Positions 1 to 8,782 are shown, counted from the stretch's first letter. The stretch: DNA of 37,520 nucleotides from Deltaproteobacteria bacterium UBA796 (GCA_002296975.1 DBIS01000230.1:1-37520); one strand, 5' to 3'. The notes: a model not told the origin generated them from the sequence alone. Translations and numbers: made by a program.

Positions 1-81
1 CAGACCCGTTGCGAGAGCCGCGGCCGCTTCAGGGCCGAGGTTCATCTTCCAATTTCCGGCGATAAACCGCCGGCGGCTCAT
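1..81 (-). CDS. tpiA: Triosephosphate isomerase, N-terminal fragment (cut by window edge)
   Basis: Only the first 27 codons are inside the window. They read MSRRRFIAGNWKMN followed by an Ala/Leu-rich helix. FIAGNWKMN is the strongly conserved N-terminal strand of triosephosphate isomerase and holds the catalytic Asn and Lys. The start codon overlaps the pgk stop in an ATGA junction, so translation is probably coupled. The enzyme interconverts dihydroxyacetone phosphate and glyceraldehyde-3-phosphate in the cytoplasm. Its place as third gene after gap and pgk is a common bacterial glycolytic operon layout. The rest of the gene lies to the left of the window. Confidence 0.9.
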   Translation of the reverse strand, partial: MSRRRFIAGNWKMNLGPEAAAALATGL

Positions 82-1262
82 GTGGACCGCCGTTTGTCGA
101 TGACGCGAATTCCTGGAAGGACCGATCCCTCAACGAAGGCCAAAGATGCCCCGCCACCGGTAGACACATGGCTGACCTTATCTGCTAAGCCAAACTGTTT
201 GATGGCTGCGGCCGAGTCTCCACCGCCGACGACCGAGTAGGCATCGGCCTCTGCGACCGCCTCTGCCACGGCCTTTGTGCCGGCACTGAATGCCTCAATC
301 TCAAAGACGCCCATTGGCCCATTCCAAAAGATGGTTTGTGCAGCTTTGATGGCTTCGGTGAATAAGGCGATCGTTTCGGGTCCAATGTCCAGTCCCATCA
401 TGGCCTCGGGAAGCTCAGAGACGATTTCTGATTCGGCATTAGGGGCAATATTGGCGGCAACCACATGGTCGACTGGCAGCAAGACTGTCACGCCCTTGGC
501 TTCGCAGCGTTCCAAAACCCGTTTTGCATGGCTGACTTTTGCAGGCTCCACTCGGCTGCCTCCGACATCTACCCCTTGGGCCTTAAGGAAGGTGTACGCC
601 ATCGCACCACCAATAATGAGGGTGTCGCAGCGCCGAGCCAAAGCGTCGACGATGTTGATTTTATCCTGGACCTTTGCGCCCCCAAGAATGCCAACAAATG
701 GACGCTTTGGGCTGCCTGTGAGCTTGCTCAATGCCTCGATTTCTCCGGCGACCAACAAGCCTACAGCGGCATGTTGCACCAAGGTGGGGACCCCAACAAT
801 TGACGCATCTTTACGGTGCATGGTGCCAAAGGCATCGTTGACGTAGACCTTTCCGAGTCGGGCTAGTTCGCCTGAGAAGTCTAAGGCACCTGTCTTCTCG
901 CCAGGGTGAAACCTGAGGTTCTCCAAGACCATGATGCCGCCGCTCTTCAGCGTCCGTGCGATCTCCACAACGCCAGGGCCTGTAATCTCTGGTGAAAAAA
1001 TGATTTCGGTGTCCAGCAATTCAGCCAGACGGGAGGCGGCAATCTCGAGAGATGCATTTGCGTCTGACCGACCGTCGGGGCGCCCGAGGTGGCTACAAAT
1101 TACTGTTTTACAACCTTGGTCCTGCAGGTACTCAATGGTGGGTATCGCGCGGCGGATGCGCGTGTCATCCGTGATTTTTCCGTCGGCGATGGGGACATTG
1201 AAGTCCACCCGTAAGAGTACTTCTGCATTTTTGAGGTCGAGGTCGCGAATGGTAGCGGTCAT
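78..1262 (-). CDS. pgk: Phosphoglycerate kinase
   Basis: This 394-residue protein has the normal length for bacterial phosphoglycerate kinase, which transfers phosphate from 1,3-bisphosphoglycerate to ADP. Visible motifs are RVDFNVP near residue 18 (substrate binding), SHLGRP at 57-62, NDAFGTMHRKDASIVG, GGAKVQDKI, WNGPMGVFE and the nucleotide-binding glycine-rich VVGGGDSAAA near the C-terminus. It starts 3 bases after the gap stop codon and its own stop overlaps the tpiA start. The three genes are therefore almost certainly one glycolytic transcript. Nothing is missing or unusual in the sequence. Confidence 0.98.
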   Translation of the reverse strand: MTATIRDLDLKNAEVLLRVDFNVPIADGKITDDTRIRRAIPTIEYLQDQGCKTVICSHLGRPDGRSDANASLEIAASRLAELLDTEIIFSPEITGPGVVEIARTLKSGGIMVLENLRFHPGEKTGALDFSGELARLGKVYVNDAFGTMHRKDASIVGVPTLVQHAAVGLLVAGEIEALSKLTGSPKRPFVGILGGAKVQDKINIVDALARRCDTLIIGGAMAYTFLKAQGVDVGGSRVEPAKVSHAKRVLERCEAKGVTVLLPVDHVVAANIAPNAESEIVSELPEAMMGLDIGPETIALFTEAIKAAQTIFWNGPMGVFEIEAFSAGTKAVAEAVAEADAYSVVGGGDSAAAIKQFGLADKVSHVSTGGGASLAFVEGSVLPGIRVIDKRRST

Positions 1263-1265
1263 GTT

Positions 1266-2267
1266 TTATCCAAGGTTTCCGGCCAGCTTGGCCAAATCGT
1301 TCATGCGGTTGGAGAAACCCCACTCGTTGTCGTACCAGGCCAGAACTTTGGCCATGTGCGTGCCCATCAACTGTGTCGATAGACCGTCGATGATGCAAGA
1401 GTGTGGGTTTCCGATGAGGTCTGAAGAGACCAAGGGTTCGGTGCTGAACTCAAGGATGCCCGAAAGGGCTGAGTCTGCAGCTTGTTGTAGGGCAGTATTG
1501 ATGCGCTCGACGGTCATTGGTCGTTCGGATTGAAAAACCAAGTCGACCAGAGACACGTTTGGGGTTGGGACGCGAATAGACATACCGTTTAGCTTTCCAG
1601 CGAGCCCGGGGAGGACCAAGCCAACCGCAGCGGCAGCACCCGTGGTGGTCGGGACGATGTTCTGAGCGGCAGCTCGCGCCCGACGAAAGTCGCTGTGGGG
1701 AGCATCCAGGAGCCGCTGGTCCATCGTGTAGCTATGGATTGTGGTTATCAACCCGCCTTGGATGCCAAAGGTCGCGTCTAGGACCTGCGCCATCGGTGCC
1801 AAGCAGTTGGTGGTACACGAAGCGTTGGAGATAATCGTATGCCCCGCGTGGAGGGCTGAACTGTTGACGCCCACGCATATCGTGGCATCGGGGTCGTTGG
1901 CCGGCGCGGAAATGATGACCCGCTTTGCTCCCGCTTTGAGGTGCAAGCTCGCATCCTTGCGCGACCGGAAATGTCCGGTGCATTCCATCACGACATCCAC
2001 ATTTAGGGCAGCCCAGGGAAGGGCGGCTGGATCGCGGGATGCGCTTGTGGGGATGGTTTTCCCGTTTACCCGGATACCACCGTCGACGGCCTGGACGTCT
2101 GCATCAAAGGTTCCGTGGACCGTGTCACGCTTCAACAAATGGGCCAATAGTGCATCATCAGCCAAGTCGTTGATGTGGACGAACTCAATGGTGGGGTCGT
2201 CATGGGCCGACCTCAAAATGTTTCTTCCGATCCGACCAAAGCCGTTCAGTGCAACACGAATAGCCAT
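1266..2267 (-). CDS. gap: Type I glyceraldehyde-3-phosphate dehydrogenase
   Basis: The 333-residue protein carries NGFGRIGR at residues 8-15 (Rossmann dinucleotide-binding loop) and the catalytic signature SNASCTTNCLAP with nucleophilic Cys at 151. Asp34, at the end of the second strand (HIND), is the residue that usually favours NAD over NADP, so a catabolic role is likely. It converts glyceraldehyde-3-phosphate to 1,3-bisphosphoglycerate, which the adjacent pgk product uses. GAGG lies about 9 bases before the start and serves as ribosome binding site. It is the first gene of gap-pgk-tpiA; its promoter should lie in the 133-base divergent gap shared with the flavoprotein gene. Confidence 0.98.
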   Translation of the reverse strand: MAIRVALNGFGRIGRNILRSAHDDPTIEFVHINDLADDALLAHLLKRDTVHGTFDADVQAVDGGIRVNGKTIPTSASRDPAALPWAALNVDVVMECTGHFRSRKDASLHLKAGAKRVIISAPANDPDATICVGVNSSALHAGHTIISNASCTTNCLAPMAQVLDATFGIQGGLITTIHSYTMDQRLLDAPHSDFRRARAAAQNIVPTTTGAAAAVGLVLPGLAGKLNGMSIRVPTPNVSLVDLVFQSERPMTVERINTALQQAADSALSGILEFSTEPLVSSDLIGNPHSCIIDGLSTQLMGTHMAKVLAWYDNEWGFSNRMNDLAKLAGNLG

Positions 2268-2400
2268 GGTTTAAATCCTCAAAGACGTTGGACTGAAGCG
2301 CTGGTTGGGTGCGAAACCCGTGTGGCCCACGCTTGGTCCTCACACATTGGCCCGCTGAATAACACGGAGGCGGGTCTGGTCCAATCTGTTAGGCAGGCAT

Positions 2401-4008
2401 ATGTCTTTGTTGGTCGCAGAAGTGGTGTGGCCGGGTGCCGATGGGGACCCGGTGGATGAAATCGCCAGCCGTCTGGGGATCTCGCCGGATATGGTCGTGG
2501 ACTGGCAGTTAATTCGGCGTTCGGTTGACGGGCGACGTCGTCCACCCCGTTGGCTCGCCAACTATCTAGTGACACTGAGGGCCGGCGAGGCTGCGGTTTT
2601 GGCTGCGGGCTTTCACGGCGTGAGAAAGACGACAGAACGCGATCACAATCGATTTTCGGTCGAAGACCCTCCCGAGGCCCATCGGCGAGCTTGGGACCGT
2701 TCTTGTCGGCCCATCGTCGTGGGCGCAGGCCCGGCGGGTATTTTCGCAGCCTTACGCTTAGCAGAGGCGGGGGCGCCTGCCATTCTTCTTGAACGGGGAG
2801 ATGCGGTCGCGGGTCGCCATCATGCGGTCCGCGATTTTTGGCGGCATGGTCGCCTCAATTCCGAAAGCAATGTGGTCTACGGTGAGGGGGGCGCCGGGGC
2901 CTTCTCGGATGGAAAAATCTATACCCGACGGCGCGATGGCGATTTGGGGTGGATTTTTAGACGCTTGGTGTTGGCGGGTGCAGACCCCGATATTTTGGCT
3001 GAGGGGTACGCCCATCTCGGTACAGATAAAATCAGGGAAATTTTACCCCGCTTGAGGAAACGGATGATCGACCTGGGCGTTGAACCTCGTTTTAACACCC
3101 GGGTTGACGGTCTGATCGTAGAGGATGGTGTCGCCGTCGGAGTCCGGCTTGCGGACGGTGCTGGACTCCGCGGTGGGCCAGTGATTGTCGCCACCGGTCA
3201 TTCCGCCCGAGATACCTGGGCTTGGATGCTGGATGCTGGAGCGGCCGCAGAGGCCAGGCCTATTCATATTGGGGCACGGATCGAGCATCCTCAGAAATTG
3301 ATCGACAGAGGCCGCTATGGACAGGCCCGGGGTGAGTTTCCTCCAGCGAGCTATCGGCTTCGGTCCAAGCCATCTGATGCTCGGGCTGCGCACACCTTTT
3401 GCATGTGTCCAGGGGGCACCGTGGTTCCTGCGAGCAATCACCAGGGGCGTGTGGTGGTCAATGGCATGAGCTACTCTAAGCGTGCGGCGCCATTGGCCAA
3501 CTCGGCGGTGATCGTGGCTGTAGAGGTGGCGGACTATGATGGCTCAGATGCCCTCGCCGGTGTGCGCTTTCAAGATGCCATCGAGGCCAAAGCCTTTGCC
3601 CTTGCCGGTGAAAATTTTGGGGCCCCCGCTCAACGGGTCGAGGATTTCCTAAACGATAGGCCCAGTACTGTTTTACCAAAAACCTCATACATTCTGGGGA
3701 CCCAACCTGTGGAGCTTAACCGTGTGCTCCCACCGTTTATTATCGACGGAATGAAGGCGGCGATTCGGCAGTTTGAACGCGCTGTACCGGGATTTTCAGG
3801 GCCGGAAGGCGTGATTATCGCGCCAGAGACCCGCACCACAGCACCGCTACGGTTTTTGCGCGACGACACGATGACGTCGACAACCATTAAAGGCTTAATG
3901 CCGATTGGAGAGGGCGCTGGCTATGCCGGTGGGATCATCTCTGCTGCGCTTGAGGGCTACCGGGCAGCGATGGTACTCGTGGAGCGTTTCAGTCCCGTGG
4001 AGGATTAG
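2401..4008 (+). CDS. FAD-dependent dehydrogenase of the COG2509 type
   Basis: This is a 535-residue cytoplasmic flavoprotein. Residues 1-100 form the small N-terminal domain typical of this family, with an RRSVDGRRRP element around 39-48. The FAD-binding GAGPAG (108-113) and a following LLERG acidic end are clear. Further family hallmarks are NSESNVVYGEGGAGAFSDGK in the middle and a C-terminal EGAGYAGGI FAD-contact motif. The reaction of this family is, as far as I know, not established. An AGG-rich stretch lies just before the ATG. The gene diverges from gap, and its stop overlaps the stop of the opposing lipoprotein gene by 3 bases. Confidence 0.85.
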   Translation: MSLLVAEVVWPGADGDPVDEIASRLGISPDMVVDWQLIRRSVDGRRRPPRWLANYLVTLRAGEAAVLAAGFHGVRKTTERDHNRFSVEDPPEAHRRAWDRSCRPIVVGAGPAGIFAALRLAEAGAPAILLERGDAVAGRHHAVRDFWRHGRLNSESNVVYGEGGAGAFSDGKIYTRRRDGDLGWIFRRLVLAGADPDILAEGYAHLGTDKIREILPRLRKRMIDLGVEPRFNTRVDGLIVEDGVAVGVRLADGAGLRGGPVIVATGHSARDTWAWMLDAGAAAEARPIHIGARIEHPQKLIDRGRYGQARGEFPPASYRLRSKPSDARAAHTFCMCPGGTVVPASNHQGRVVVNGMSYSKRAAPLANSAVIVAVEVADYDGSDALAGVRFQDAIEAKAFALAGENFGAPAQRVEDFLNDRPSTVLPKTSYILGTQPVELNRVLPPFIIDGMKAAIRQFERAVPGFSGPEGVIIAPETRTTAPLRFLRDDTMTSTTIKGLMPIGEGAGYAGGIISAALEGYRAAMVLVERFSPVED

Positions 4009-4448
4009 CGAAACAGGGCGGAGCTGATTCCGGCTTTGCCGACTGTCAACTGTGCGCGGGATGAGGCACCTTTGTCTCGGCCAACGCATGATGTGTCATT
4101 GACCGTCCAAGAGATGGTTCCGACGGTCGTCGACGAAGCTTCCTCGACGGCCCAAGTTCCAGCCTCGGTACATTCCATTTTTTCATCCATGGCTTCGACA
4201 TACCCGTCGGCAGCCCACGTACCATCCCCCCGAAACTGAAATCGGGTGTAGACGAAGGTCGCACCGTCAGAGTCCGTTGGTGAAAAGTTGGCCGTTGCCG
4301 AGGCGATGAGTGTGGTGATGAAGCCGCCAGTACCGTCTGGGGTGGGCATGGTAATCGCCGGCCCAGCTTTGGCAGCAGGGATGGCGCCCGTGGCTTTCTC
4401 GCCGCAGCCTAAGAAAGTGAGTGCGAAGATTAATGGAATGGTGGTCAT
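4005..4448 (-). CDS. Small putative lipoprotein of unknown function
   Basis: The start is set at the ATG giving MTTIPLIFALTFLGCGEK, a short hydrophobic signal ending in a lipobox-like LGC with the lipidated Cys at residue 15. The mature part is about 130 residues. It has GDGTWAADGYVEAMDEKMEC and later CVGRDKG stretches with two further cysteines that could form a disulphide. The pattern looks like a small beta-sandwich of the lipocalin or cell-surface type, but I do not recognise the family. A longer reading upstream to 4853 lacks any signal and runs into the oppositely oriented membrane-protein gene, so it was discarded. The stop codon overlaps that of the flavoprotein gene tail to tail. Confidence 0.7.
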   Translation of the reverse strand: MTTIPLIFALTFLGCGEKATGAIPAAKAGPAITMPTPDGTGGFITTLIASATANFSPTDSDGATFVYTRFQFRGDGTWAADGYVEAMDEKMECTEAGTWAVEEASSTTVGTISWTVNDTSCVGRDKGASSRAQLTVGKAGISSALFR

Positions 4449-4517
4449 GGTGGCTCCAAGTCTGATTGCCGTGTATCGTGGTCGACCGCCTCGCTCCACT
4501 GGCGTTAGTTGTTGGCC

Positions 4518-6182
4518 ATGTATCGGCTTCTGATCACCTCGTTGGTTTACCTCGGCCTGGCCATGGTTCTCACCTGGCCAGCTGTGGCCCTGGTGGGGCA
4601 AGCGGTACCTGGGGCAGCCTCGACAGAGGCATGGAATGGTTTGTGGGCTCTGAATCATTGGGCTGATGCGCTTTTCTCTTTTCGAGTTCCTTGGCGCGTC
4701 GAAAGCCTCAACTTTCCAAACGGTGGTACTTTTCTTGTTGGCGACCCGGTGGGGTGCACCCTCGTTTCCCCGATTGTTTGGGGCTTCGGGCCCACGGTTG
4801 GCTTTTCGGTGTTGGTTTGGTTTCAGCTGAGTTTGGCGGGCGTGGTCACTCACAAGTTCGCGGAAGATTTTTTGCTGTGGCGCCGAGGTGGTGGAAAGGT
4901 GGGCTTTGGTCCGTGGGTGAGCGGTACAGCCATGATGGTTGCACCGCTATTGGCGAGCCATGTCCATAACGGTGCAACCGAGGCATTATGGGCCGCACCC
5001 GCAGTGTGGTCGGTTTGGATGTTTTGGCGTGCAGCCACTCGCCCGGGTGTTGCTTATGGGCTGTGGGCGTCGGTGGCTTTGGTCGTGGCCACGGTGTGCC
5101 ATATCGAAAGTGGATTTGTAGCGGCGGTCTTTGGGCTTTCGTTGACCATCTTGGGTGCCGGGGGGGGCGTGGCCACCTACACTTGGAGGCGTTGGTGGCC
5201 CCTCGTGACATCTTTCGCGCTGGCTGGATATTCAGTGTGGGCAGTGGGGATCGTCCTGGGTGCCGATGATGGGTTTTCTGGGCAAGATTCTGCAGCATCC
5301 ATCGCGACCATTTTACGGACCAGCGGTGCGGCTGATCCCCTCAGCTATTTGTGGCCGGGGTCCCATTGGTCACCTGATTTTCGAATCACGTCTGATGATG
5401 GCGAACGCTTTATGCATGTCCATTATCTGGGCTTTATCTCGCTTGGCCTCGGTTTTTGGGCATGGCTGCGCCGACGGCGGCACACAGGATTTTTGATCGC
5501 TGGGGGGGCCGTCTGTTTGGTCTTGTCCTTGGGGCCGGTGTTGATGCATGCGGCTCGCCCAGTGCTGATGTCAGGAGAGCTTGCCGTGCCGCTGCCATAC
5601 TATTTGCTCGAGGCGCAGATCGGGTTTCAAAGAATTGACGCCACCTGGAACTTCAGCTTGGGGCCAGTGCTCTGCTTGTCTTTGTTGGGTGGGCTCGCTG
5701 TTGATTTAAGAGGGAAGCGCTTGGCACTTTTGGCCGTGGCGTTGCTCATGTTTGAGGCTCGGGTGATTTCGCCATCATCCGCCCTGCCTGGGACCCTTTC
5801 CACGGTGCCGGAGGCCTCGATTTTGGCTTTGAAACGTGCACCACCAGGAGCCGTAATTAATTACCCGCTTTTGGCTGCGCGTTCCTATTTGGCCGAGCAA
5901 AGTGTTCATGGAAAGCCCGTCGCTGGAACGCCTACGGAGGTTGCTAACCCTCAGGCGAAGCGCCTTTGGGCTCGGATGTTGGCCGAGGCGCACAGCGATC
6001 CAGACACCTTTCATCGGGCGGTTTCAACGACCGCAGAACGTCTGGGGATACGGTATCTCGTGATTCATACAGACCCCGACGCGCCACCGGATATATACAC
6101 GACCATGGTGAGAGAGCTTGAAATGTTGTTCGGTGTGCCCGGTTGGGGAAGCGGTCAAACAAGGGTGGTGGTGTTGTGGTGA
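4518..6182 (+). CDS. Polytopic membrane protein, possibly GT-C/YfhO-like
   Basis: The protein of about 554 residues starts MYRLLITSLVYLGLAM; a TTG three codons earlier is less likely. About ten hydrophobic segments fill residues 1-420, with loops that contain GQDSAASI and WPGSHWSPDF. About 120 C-terminal residues are soluble (IRYLVIHTDPD near the end). This architecture, many membrane helices then a small extracytoplasmic domain, resembles the GT-C glycosyltransferase-like membrane proteins, but the catalytic acidic loop motif is not obvious and I cannot assign a reaction. Its TGA shares a base with the ATG of the next gene, and that gene is coupled in turn to a GT2 glycosyltransferase, so a role in surface glycan or glycolipid assembly is inferred. 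Confidence 0.75.
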   Translation: MYRLLITSLVYLGLAMVLTWPAVALVGQAVPGAASTEAWNGLWALNHWADALFSFRVPWRVESLNFPNGGTFLVGDPVGCTLVSPIVWGFGPTVGFSVLVWFQLSLAGVVTHKFAEDFLLWRRGGGKVGFGPWVSGTAMMVAPLLASHVHNGATEALWAAPAVWSVWMFWRAATRPGVAYGLWASVALVVATVCHIESGFVAAVFGLSLTILGAGGGVATYTWRRWWPLVTSFALAGYSVWAVGIVLGADDGFSGQDSAASIATILRTSGAADPLSYLWPGSHWSPDFRITSDDGERFMHVHYLGFISLGLGFWAWLRRRRHTGFLIAGGAVCLVLSLGPVLMHAARPVLMSGELAVPLPYYLLEAQIGFQRIDATWNFSLGPVLCLSLLGGLAVDLRGKRLALLAVALLMFEARVISPSSALPGTLSTVPEASILALKRAPPGAVINYPLLAARSYLAEQSVHGKPVAGTPTEVANPQAKRLWARMLAEAHSDPDTFHRAVSTTAERLGIRYLVIHTDPDAPPDIYTTMVRELEMLFGVPGWGSGQTRVVVLW

Positions 6183-7387
6183 TGCCGAAAATGAAAAAAG
6201 GCGTTGTGGGCAGTCGGTTTGAGGGTGTCGTAAGGGTGGAGGGCCTTGCGGGGCCTGCGACCCGCCGTACATGGCTAGGGCGGCCCCTCGGAGAGCGCGT
6301 GGAGTGGGCCTTTCTAGAGGCGGGTATTCCCTTCGTTGGCGATAAGCAGCCCGCCGAAGACCTCGGTCGATTTTTGGTCCGCGCCGATGTGGTGGTGACC
6401 AAGGATGCGTTGCTTGCCTTCTCTGAACTCACCGATGGCGAGGATATCCGCTTTGTGTCGAGTGGACGCCTTGGCAACTTTATTAGCGATTTGGCCTTCG
6501 GCGACGACGACCCTTGGTTGGTTTTTTTGGCGCCAGGCGGTCCAGTGACGGCTGAGCGTATGGCTACTGCTCGTCCCGTGGTGCTTGATCCAAAGGAGCG
6601 GCTCATCGAATTTCAGTTGTCTGAGGCGCATCACGGTGCATCAGCTGTGGAATTGCCCATTTCAGATCGGTTGGTCATGCCCACTTGGCATTGGTCCCAG
6701 CTTTTGTGGGCGAACCTGCTCGGCCTAGGGCCCTTTCTGTGGCGCGGACTCATCGGGAAAAATATTATTGAGGTGGCTGTAAAGGCTTCCGCTGCTGCCG
6801 TTCGGGCGGGTTCGTTTAGGGCGCATAGGATTGGCGCCAAGCTCGGTCGCAAAGGAAAGGGCTGCCGAATCCATCCGTCTGCAGTGGTGGAGGGGTGTTG
6901 GCTTGGCGATGACGTCCAAATCGGGGCCAATGCCGTGGTGCGCGGGTGTATTTTAGGGAACGGCGCAGCGGTCGAGGATTTGGCGATGGTCGAGTTTTCG
7001 GTATTGGATGCTGGGGCGCGGGTGCAGCGGCAGGCGATGGTGAAATTCTCCACCTTAGGGGTCGGCAGTGCCGTGGGCGGGCTGATGCAGTTGAGTGTTT
7101 TGGACCAACATGCAGCCCTAAAGAGGACGGGCGTACTGATGGATGTATCCTTTGGCCAAGGGGTTTCGGTCATGGCCAACGGCCAACGTTTTCCCGCCCC
7201 GCTGGCCATGCTGGGCTGCTGTATTGGCGAACGGTCCACCGTCGGGGCAGGGGTGGCGATCGCGGCTGGGCGTTGCATCCCGCCGAACCTGCAAGTCGTT
7301 TGTGGGCCTGCATCAATGGTGACCCGCATACCCGAAAACCTTGAGGGTTTGGTTGTGGTCTCCGAAGGCAGTTTGGCCCCCCTGTGA
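6182..7387 (+). CDS. Degenerate nucleotidyltransferase-like protein with C-terminal left-handed beta-helix
   Basis: The 401-residue protein starts at the ATG (MPKMKKGVV) that overlaps the preceding stop codon. The N-terminal half contains RPLGERVEWAFLEAGI, like the helix that follows the nucleotide loop in sugar-nucleotidyltransferases, but no GxGxRL-type nucleotide signature is present. Residues about 220-380 contain hexapeptide-like repeats (IHPSAVVEG, IGANAVVRG, VGAGVAIAAG) that form a left-handed beta-helix, as in GlmU-type acyl/nucleotidyltransferases. The layout therefore mimics GlmU or GlgC with a probably inactive N-terminal domain. It is coupled by overlap to the membrane protein before it and the GT2 enzyme after it. 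The role is inferred to be in glycan synthesis; the substrate is unknown. Confidence 0.7.
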   Translation: MPKMKKGVVGSRFEGVVRVEGLAGPATRRTWLGRPLGERVEWAFLEAGIPFVGDKQPAEDLGRFLVRADVVVTKDALLAFSELTDGEDIRFVSSGRLGNFISDLAFGDDDPWLVFLAPGGPVTAERMATARPVVLDPKERLIEFQLSEAHHGASAVELPISDRLVMPTWHWSQLLWANLLGLGPFLWRGLIGKNIIEVAVKASAAAVRAGSFRAHRIGAKLGRKGKGCRIHPSAVVEGCWLGDDVQIGANAVVRGCILGNGAAVEDLAMVEFSVLDAGARVQRQAMVKFSTLGVGSAVGGLMQLSVLDQHAALKRTGVLMDVSFGQGVSVMANGQRFPAPLAMLGCCIGERSTVGAGVAIAAGRCIPPNLQVVCGPASMVTRIPENLEGLVVVSEGSLAPL

Positions 7388-8619
7388 GTCCGATGGAAGA
7401 CGCCGGTACATCCGCCATGATTTTAGGGAGCTATCTCGGCCTCCTGAGCTTGGTGTGGCTGGGCCTGATCGCGGGTGTGCAACGGTGGGGTAGTGCCTGG
7501 CAGCTTAAGCGGCCAGGCTTGGATGAGGGAGAAGGGGCCGATGCGATGCGGGTCAGTGTCTGCATTCCGGCCCGAAATGAGGCAGAAAACATTGGTGCTT
7601 GTGTGCGCGCTGCGCTGTCCTCACGATGGCCGAATCTTGAGGTGATCGTCGTCGATGATCGCTCGGATGATGGCACGGCGGATGTGGCAAAGGCCGTCGG
7701 GCTAGGAGATGAGCGCCTTCATGTCGTTGAGGGCACACAACCGCCGAGAGGATGGGCCGGAAAGCCTTGGGCTTGTGTGCGGGCGGCGGGTGAGTCCCAG
7801 GGACAGGTGTTGTGTTTCGTCGATGCTGACGTTCGCCTTGCTCCGGATGCAGTCGGTGCGCTGGTTGGGGAGATGGTCCGCTCAGATCTGCGTCTGATCA
7901 GCGCGTATGGCTCATGGGACCTGCGGGGTTTTTGGGAACGCTTGTTGGTGCCCGCCGTGGGATGGTTGATTCGTGGTGCTGTGAATCTAGATTGTGTCAA
8001 CGACCCTGGCCGGCCGGAGGCCTTCGCCAATGGACAGGTCATCATGGTGGAGCGAAATGCATACGACTCGATGATGGGGCATCAGGTTGTAAAGTCCGAA
8101 GTGCTGGAGGATGTCCGTTTGGCCGAGCAGTTCAAACGCCGTGGGCACTCAGTGGGGATGAGGGTGGCGCCATGGGCCTTTCAGGTGCGCTTGTACGATT
8201 CTCTGGGGGCCATCATCAACGGCTACAGTAAAAACCTATATGAGGGCATGGGGCGGCAACCGAGCCTGGCCTTGGGTGCGGTGCTTTTTATTTTTGTGGG
8301 GGCGCTGCTGCCTTGGTTGGCCCTGTTCGTTTCGTTGTGGGGTCGGCTGGCTTGGGGATGGGCGGTGCCTGGCGATACTTGGCTGTTTTGGTGCGCTGTG
8401 GTGTGCGCTTTACAGCTGGTATTCCGGTGGCGGCTCGAGCTCAAAGATGGACGCCCGGGCACCATTGCTTTGTTGCACCCAATTGCCAATATATTGTTGG
8501 TGTGGATACTTTTTCGTTCGATGTTCGGGATGGAGGCCACATGGAAGGGCCGCAGATTCGTCGATGGGAAGGCCGTCGATGATCCAAGCAAAAACGCCGA
8601 CCCAGAAGGCCGGCGTTAA
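7384..8619 (+). CDS. Family 2 membrane glycosyltransferase
   Basis: The protein of about 411 residues begins at a GTG overlapping the previous stop; an ATG three codons on is equally possible. It has an N-terminal membrane segment, then a GT-A domain starting VSVCIPARNEAENIG with VIVVDDRSDDGTADVA and the metal-binding FVDADVRL (DAD). Two or three membrane helices follow in the last 130 residues. The GWAGKPWACVRAA stretch after the first strands is shared with carotenoid- and hopanoid-associated GT2 enzymes (CrtQ-, HpnB-like), so a lipid acceptor is plausible. The donor and acceptor cannot be read from sequence. The last 27 bases also encode the antisense terminator of the downstream tRNA gene. 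Confidence 0.85.
   Translation: MSPMEDAGTSAMILGSYLGLLSLVWLGLIAGVQRWGSAWQLKRPGLDEGEGADAMRVSVCIPARNEAENIGACVRAALSSRWPNLEVIVVDDRSDDGTADVAKAVGLGDERLHVVEGTQPPRGWAGKPWACVRAAGESQGQVLCFVDADVRLAPDAVGALVGEMVRSDLRLISAYGSWDLRGFWERLLVPAVGWLIRGAVNLDCVNDPGRPEAFANGQVIMVERNAYDSMMGHQVVKSEVLEDVRLAEQFKRRGHSVGMRVAPWAFQVRLYDSLGAIINGYSKNLYEGMGRQPSLALGAVLFIFVGALLPWLALFVSLWGRLAWGWAVPGDTWLFWCAVVCALQLVFRWRLELKDGRPGTIALLHPIANILLVWILFRSMFGMEATWKGRRFVDGKAVDDPSKNADPEGRR
8593..8617 (-). terminator. Rho-independent terminator of tRNA-Gly, inside the GT2 gene
   Basis: A 7-bp stem AACGCCG/CGGCGTT with an 11-base loop is followed on the minus strand by a TTTTT run. It begins five bases after the encoded CCA end of the tRNA gene, exactly where that transcript should stop. 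The hairpin lies entirely within the final codons of the glycosyltransferase gene on the other strand. Confidence 0.75.
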
Positions 8620-8621
8620 AG

Positions 8622-8697
8622 TGGAGCGGGAGACGGGATTCGAACCCGCGACATCCAGCATGGCAAGCTGATGCTCTACCAACTGAGCTACTCCCGC
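8622..8697 (-). tRNA. tRNA-Gly (anticodon GCC)
   Basis: A complete 76-base cloverleaf is readable. The acceptor arm GCGGGAG pairs with CTCCCGC. The D arm is GCTCAGTTGGTAGAGC. The anticodon arm TCAGC-TTGCCAT-GCTGG carries the GCC anticodon. The T arm GCGGG-TTCGAAT-CCCGT is canonical, and the discriminator T is followed by an encoded CCA. GCC reads the glycine codons GGC and GGU. The gene has its own promoter and terminator, so it is a single-gene unit. Confidence 0.97.
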
Positions 8698-8707
8698 GAC
8701 GGCTGCG

Positions 8708-8735
8708 TTTCTAACAAGTGGCTAGGCGGTGTCAA
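8708..8735 (-). promoter_or_regulatory. Sigma70-type promoter of tRNA-Gly
   Basis: On the minus strand a perfect TTGACA (8735-8730) is followed after 16 bases by TAGAAA (8713-8708). The -10 element ends ten bases before the tRNA 5' end, so transcription would begin a few bases upstream of the mature tRNA. Position and consensus match together make this convincing. Confidence 0.7.
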
Positions 8736-8782
8736 GGCCCAAGCGCAGACCTGATGTCGAATGCCTTGAGGTGCTCGGCCAG

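Noticed and set aside
60..77. CCGCCGGCGG palindrome near the left edge as a possible pgk terminator
   Set aside because: It lies inside the first codons of tpiA and has no T run.
277..846. Long open frame on the plus strand opposite pgk
   Set aside because: It is a GC-driven shadow with no recognisable protein features, antisense to a clearly functional pgk.
4449..4853. Upstream extension of the small lipoprotein frame
   Set aside because: It has no signal peptide at its start and would overlap the membrane-protein gene on the other strand; the internal ATG gives a signal and lipobox.
7384..8619. Naming the GT2 enzyme HpnB or CrtQ
   Set aside because: The shared GKPWA-type stretch is suggestive, but no hopanoid or carotenoid genes are nearby, so only the family is called.
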